A DNA stretch of 7,286 nucleotides. Origin: Desulfurobacteriaceae bacterium (GTDB lineage: Bacteria > Aquificota > Aquificia > Desulfurobacteriales > DQVG01). Position 1 is the stretch's first letter. Each line of letters starts with the position of its first letter. The stretch is taken from assembly GCA_015661865.1 (NCBI GenBank), contig DQVG01000144.1:1-7286 (forward strand), in the 5' to 3' direction. The position numbers and the translations under genes were made by a program. Below the pieces are notes generated by a model that saw only the letters and a program-made list of their open reading frames with translations, did no database searches and was not told where the DNA came from. Positions 5,661 through 7,286 of this stretch are shown here, in pieces.

Positions 5661-6790
5661 AGATTTTCTAACCTTTCTATAATCTTTTTTTCAAAAATAT
5701 TTTTCTTTTCTATAAATTCTGCAGGATCACACTTTATAATCTCTTTTAAAAAATCGTCCTTAATAAAATTTATAAACCTATCTTTATCTAAACTATCTTG
5801 AAATTCATTATTTACAATTTTTTCTTGAATTTGATCTGCAAACTTATTGATTAACATGACTTCATAATTTTCAAAATATTGAGAAGCTTTTATTCTTACT
5901 TCATTTTCATTTTCAGGGTTATAAATTTCTATTATTAAAGCAGGTGTTAATTTAGAAGGATATTCATCTTCGGTCAATAATTTTGGTTTTGGTCTTATAA
6001 CTGTTTCTTCTTTTAATTTTTCTAAAAGATTTTTAATCCCAAATGGGGATAAAATAGTTTCTTCGCTACAAATTATATACTTTTTCGTAGGATATTTTTG
6101 AACTTCTAAAGAAAAATTTTTATTTTCATCTACATGAACTTTGAAAACAAATCTGTCTCCCCTTTCATTATATTTAGTTGGAATTAAACTTTGGGCAAAA
6201 ATGATTTGCCTTTTTCCATTATCTATTGGAATGGTTATACTTCCTTTAGTTGGAGTATGCATATGACCTAAAAATATATATTTTATCTTTTTATTTTCCT
6301 TCATAATATCAATAAGCTCTTGTGTATAAAAAGGAAAACTTACTGGGTCTTCAAAATCTATAGTTTTATGCATAGCAACAATATCTATATCTAAATCTGG
6401 ATCTAAAAGAATTTTAATAATATCGTCTTTTTTTACTTCCTGAGGGAGATAGTAAGGTAAACATAAAACTTTTATAAAAAATTTTCCATTAAAGCAAGGT
6501 ATTAAAGCTGTAGATAGATTTTTAAATACGGGATAATTTAAAGAAAAGTAGTATCCTAAACAAGAAATTATATCTGTACCTTCTACTGTTCTATGAACAT
6601 CGTGATTTCCAGCTAAAAAGTAATAATTGTCTTTTTTGGAAGGTGGATAAAAAGAAGTGATAATTTTTAATTTTTTTGCATTAAAAGCTGAGTGATTAAA
6701 TAAATCTCCTAAAATAAATACTTTTTCATTTTTTTCGGGAAGATAAAAATGACCGTGAGGATCTCCGCAAAATACTATAGTTTCTTTCAT
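5645..6790 (-). CDS. Calcineurin-like metallophosphoesterase with C-terminal extension
   Basis: A 381-residue predicted cytoplasmic phosphoesterase. All metal-binding motifs of the superfamily appear in order: GDPHGH at 9-14 (Asp10, His12), GDLFN at 28-32 (Asp29), GNHD at 61-64 (Asn62, His63), His141 in AMHKT, and GHMH at 175-178. These bind two divalent metals that hydrolyse a phosphomono- or diester. The catalytic core ends near residue 235; the remaining about 145 residues are unassigned and largely helical and charged. That layout recalls SbcD/Mre11-type nucleases with a capping domain, but no Rad50/SbcC partner is visible here, so substrate is open. The ATG at 6790 puts Asp10 at the end of the first beta strand, as expected; upstream GGAAAGAAG is a weak Shine-Dalgarno. 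It is not LpxH-like, since that enzyme has GNRD. The end overlaps lolA by 16 bases. Confidence 0.88.
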   Translation of the reverse strand: MKETIVFCGDPHGHFYLPEKNEKVFILGDLFNHSAFNAKKLKIITSFYPPSKKDNYYFLAGNHDVHRTVEGTDIISCLGYYFSLNYPVFKNLSTALIPCFNGKFFIKVLCLPYYLPQEVKKDDIIKILLDPDLDIDIVAMHKTIDFEDPVSFPFYTQELIDIMKENKKIKYIFLGHMHTPTKGSITIPIDNGKRQIIFAQSLIPTKYNERGDRFVFKVHVDENKNFSLEVQKYPTKKYIICSEETILSPFGIKNLLEKLKEETVIRPKPKLLTEDEYPSKLTPALIIEIYNPENENEVRIKASQYFENYEVMLINKFADQIQEKIVNNEFQDSLDKDRFINFIKDDFLKEIIKCDPAEFIEKKNIFEKKIIERLENLCLEE

Positions 6791-6863
6791 TTCTTCTTTC
6801 CAAAATAAAAATAATTTTGACTACTAAATAAAATCCAACTAAAAATAAAGCAAAATAAATCAT
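6726..6863 (-). CDS. Possible 45-residue single-span membrane peptide
   Basis: A short minus-strand frame starts with an ATG whose ATGA (6863-6860) overlaps the TGA of the upstream gene, a common coupled-translation arrangement. It reads MIYFALFLVGFYLVVKIIFI as one hydrophobic span, then a tail with ten Arg or Lys after LE, ending at TGA 6728-6726. It fills the 69-base gap between the flanking genes and then overlaps the first 65 bases of the phosphoesterase in another frame. There is no Shine-Dalgarno for it, and AT-rich DNA easily encodes Phe/Ile/Leu runs by chance, while the basic tail comes from sequence constrained by the phosphoesterase frame. I give it as a candidate only. Confidence 0.22.
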   Translation of the reverse strand: MIYFALFLVGFYLVVKIIFILERRNERNYSILRRSSRSFLSSRKK

Positions 6864-7273
6864 GAGGAGTGTTTTTTAAATGGAATTTGCAAAGAAAGCA
6901 ATTTCATATCCGAATTTTTTATATTTATAACTTCTATTTCTAAATTGGAAGTATCTATTTCTGGAAATTCGGCTAAAATTTCAGCTAATCTTTTTTTGAA
7001 TCTATCTACTACCTCGGAAAGCTCTTGATTGTAAGTACATACTAATTTTAATCTAGCTCCCGCAATTGTAGCAGCATCTGCGGAATTTACTTTATCTATT
7101 CCCAAAAGATCCTTAAGTTCTTCTTTATCAATAGTAACTTCCTTTTTGAGTTCAAAAATATCTTCCTTAAACTTTGTCTGAAGGTCTGTATTATGAAGTT
7201 TATTTAAATCCTCTAAGCTTTCTTTTAAAATATCTTTATTATTTGAAAAAATTCTTTTTAAAAATTTAAGCAT
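6860..7273 (-). CDS. Unrecognised small charged protein
   Basis: I do not recognise this protein. From the ATG at 7273 it has 137 residues and begins MLKFLKRIFSNNKDILKESL. The first half is helical and charged (Lys, Glu, Leu). The middle holds the least charged stretch, NSADAATIAGARLKLVCTYN, followed by an amphipathic helix with VVDRFKKRLAEILAEF and a probable beta hairpin with EIEVINIKNSD near the end. There is one Cys, no signal peptide and no membrane span. I chose this ATG because GGGGA lies five bases upstream (7283-7279). The frame also stays open to the window's right edge, with a TTG at 7285 that would add four residues, so a start further upstream cannot be excluded. It is the most upstream visible member of the minus-strand array, 69 bases before the phosphoesterase. 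Confidence 0.65.
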   Translation of the reverse strand: MLKFLKRIFSNNKDILKESLEDLNKLHNTDLQTKFKEDIFELKKEVTIDKEELKDLLGIDKVNSADAATIAGARLKLVCTYNQELSEVVDRFKKRLAEILAEFPEIDTSNLEIEVINIKNSDMKLLSLQIPFKKHSS

Positions 7274-7286
7274 CTTTATCCCCAAA

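Noticed and set aside
5645..6790. LpxH (UDP-diacylglucosamine hydrolase), attractive because of the envelope neighbours
   Set aside because: The motif is GNHD rather than GNRD, and the protein has a long extra C-terminus, so the lipid A role is not supported.

Overview
The window is very AT-rich (coding parts well under one third G+C by eye) and gene-dense, and it reads as a chromosomal piece of a Gram-negative, probably thermophilic anaerobe. A LolA-like lipoprotein carrier with a signal peptide implies an outer membrane. Two oxygen-sensitive types of enzyme, an Isf-type iron-sulfur flavoprotein and a radical SAM protein of a mostly archaeal/thermophile family, suggest anaerobic life. The two tRNA genes are strikingly GC-rich in their stems, as in thermophiles. 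A low-GC member of the Thermodesulfobacteria or a similar lineage would fit, but this is an inference from content, not a match to a known genome.

Layout, left to right. Positions 1-1258 (minus) hold a long open frame that runs off the left edge: an acidic Glu/Gln/Ser-rich, partly coiled-coil protein of at least 419 residues without Cys, Trp or His. Only 3 bases upstream of it ends an iron-sulfur flavoprotein gene (1262-1867, minus), so the two form a tightly coupled pair. Positions 1868-2083 are a divergent intergenic region with a near-consensus promoter for the plus-strand tRNA unit (tRNA-Lys-UUU, 2084-2159; tRNA-Glu-UUC, 2171-2248) and a weaker candidate promoter for the flavoprotein pair.

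Positions 2330-7286 are one minus-strand array, read from right to left: an unrecognised small protein (6860-7273), possibly a 45-codon membrane peptide (6726-6863), a calcineurin-like metallophosphoesterase with an extra C-terminal region (5645-6790), a LolA-like carrier (5058-5660, overlapping the previous gene by 16 bases), a UbiA-family membrane prenyltransferase (4069-5031) and a radical SAM protein with a C-terminal helix-hairpin-helix (2330-4051). Gaps of 17-26 bases or overlaps make one transcript likely from at least the phosphoesterase onward. The array converges on the tRNA unit.

How the genes work together is only partly visible. LolA and the prenyltransferase point to the cell envelope or quinone/lipid synthesis; the radical SAM protein next to a prenyltransferase could modify a prenylated product, but nothing in the sequence proves this. 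No mobile element, CRISPR array, integrase or toxin-antitoxin pair was seen. The least explained items are the acidic coiled-coil protein, the radical SAM protein with its unusual cysteine spacing, and the 45-codon frame.
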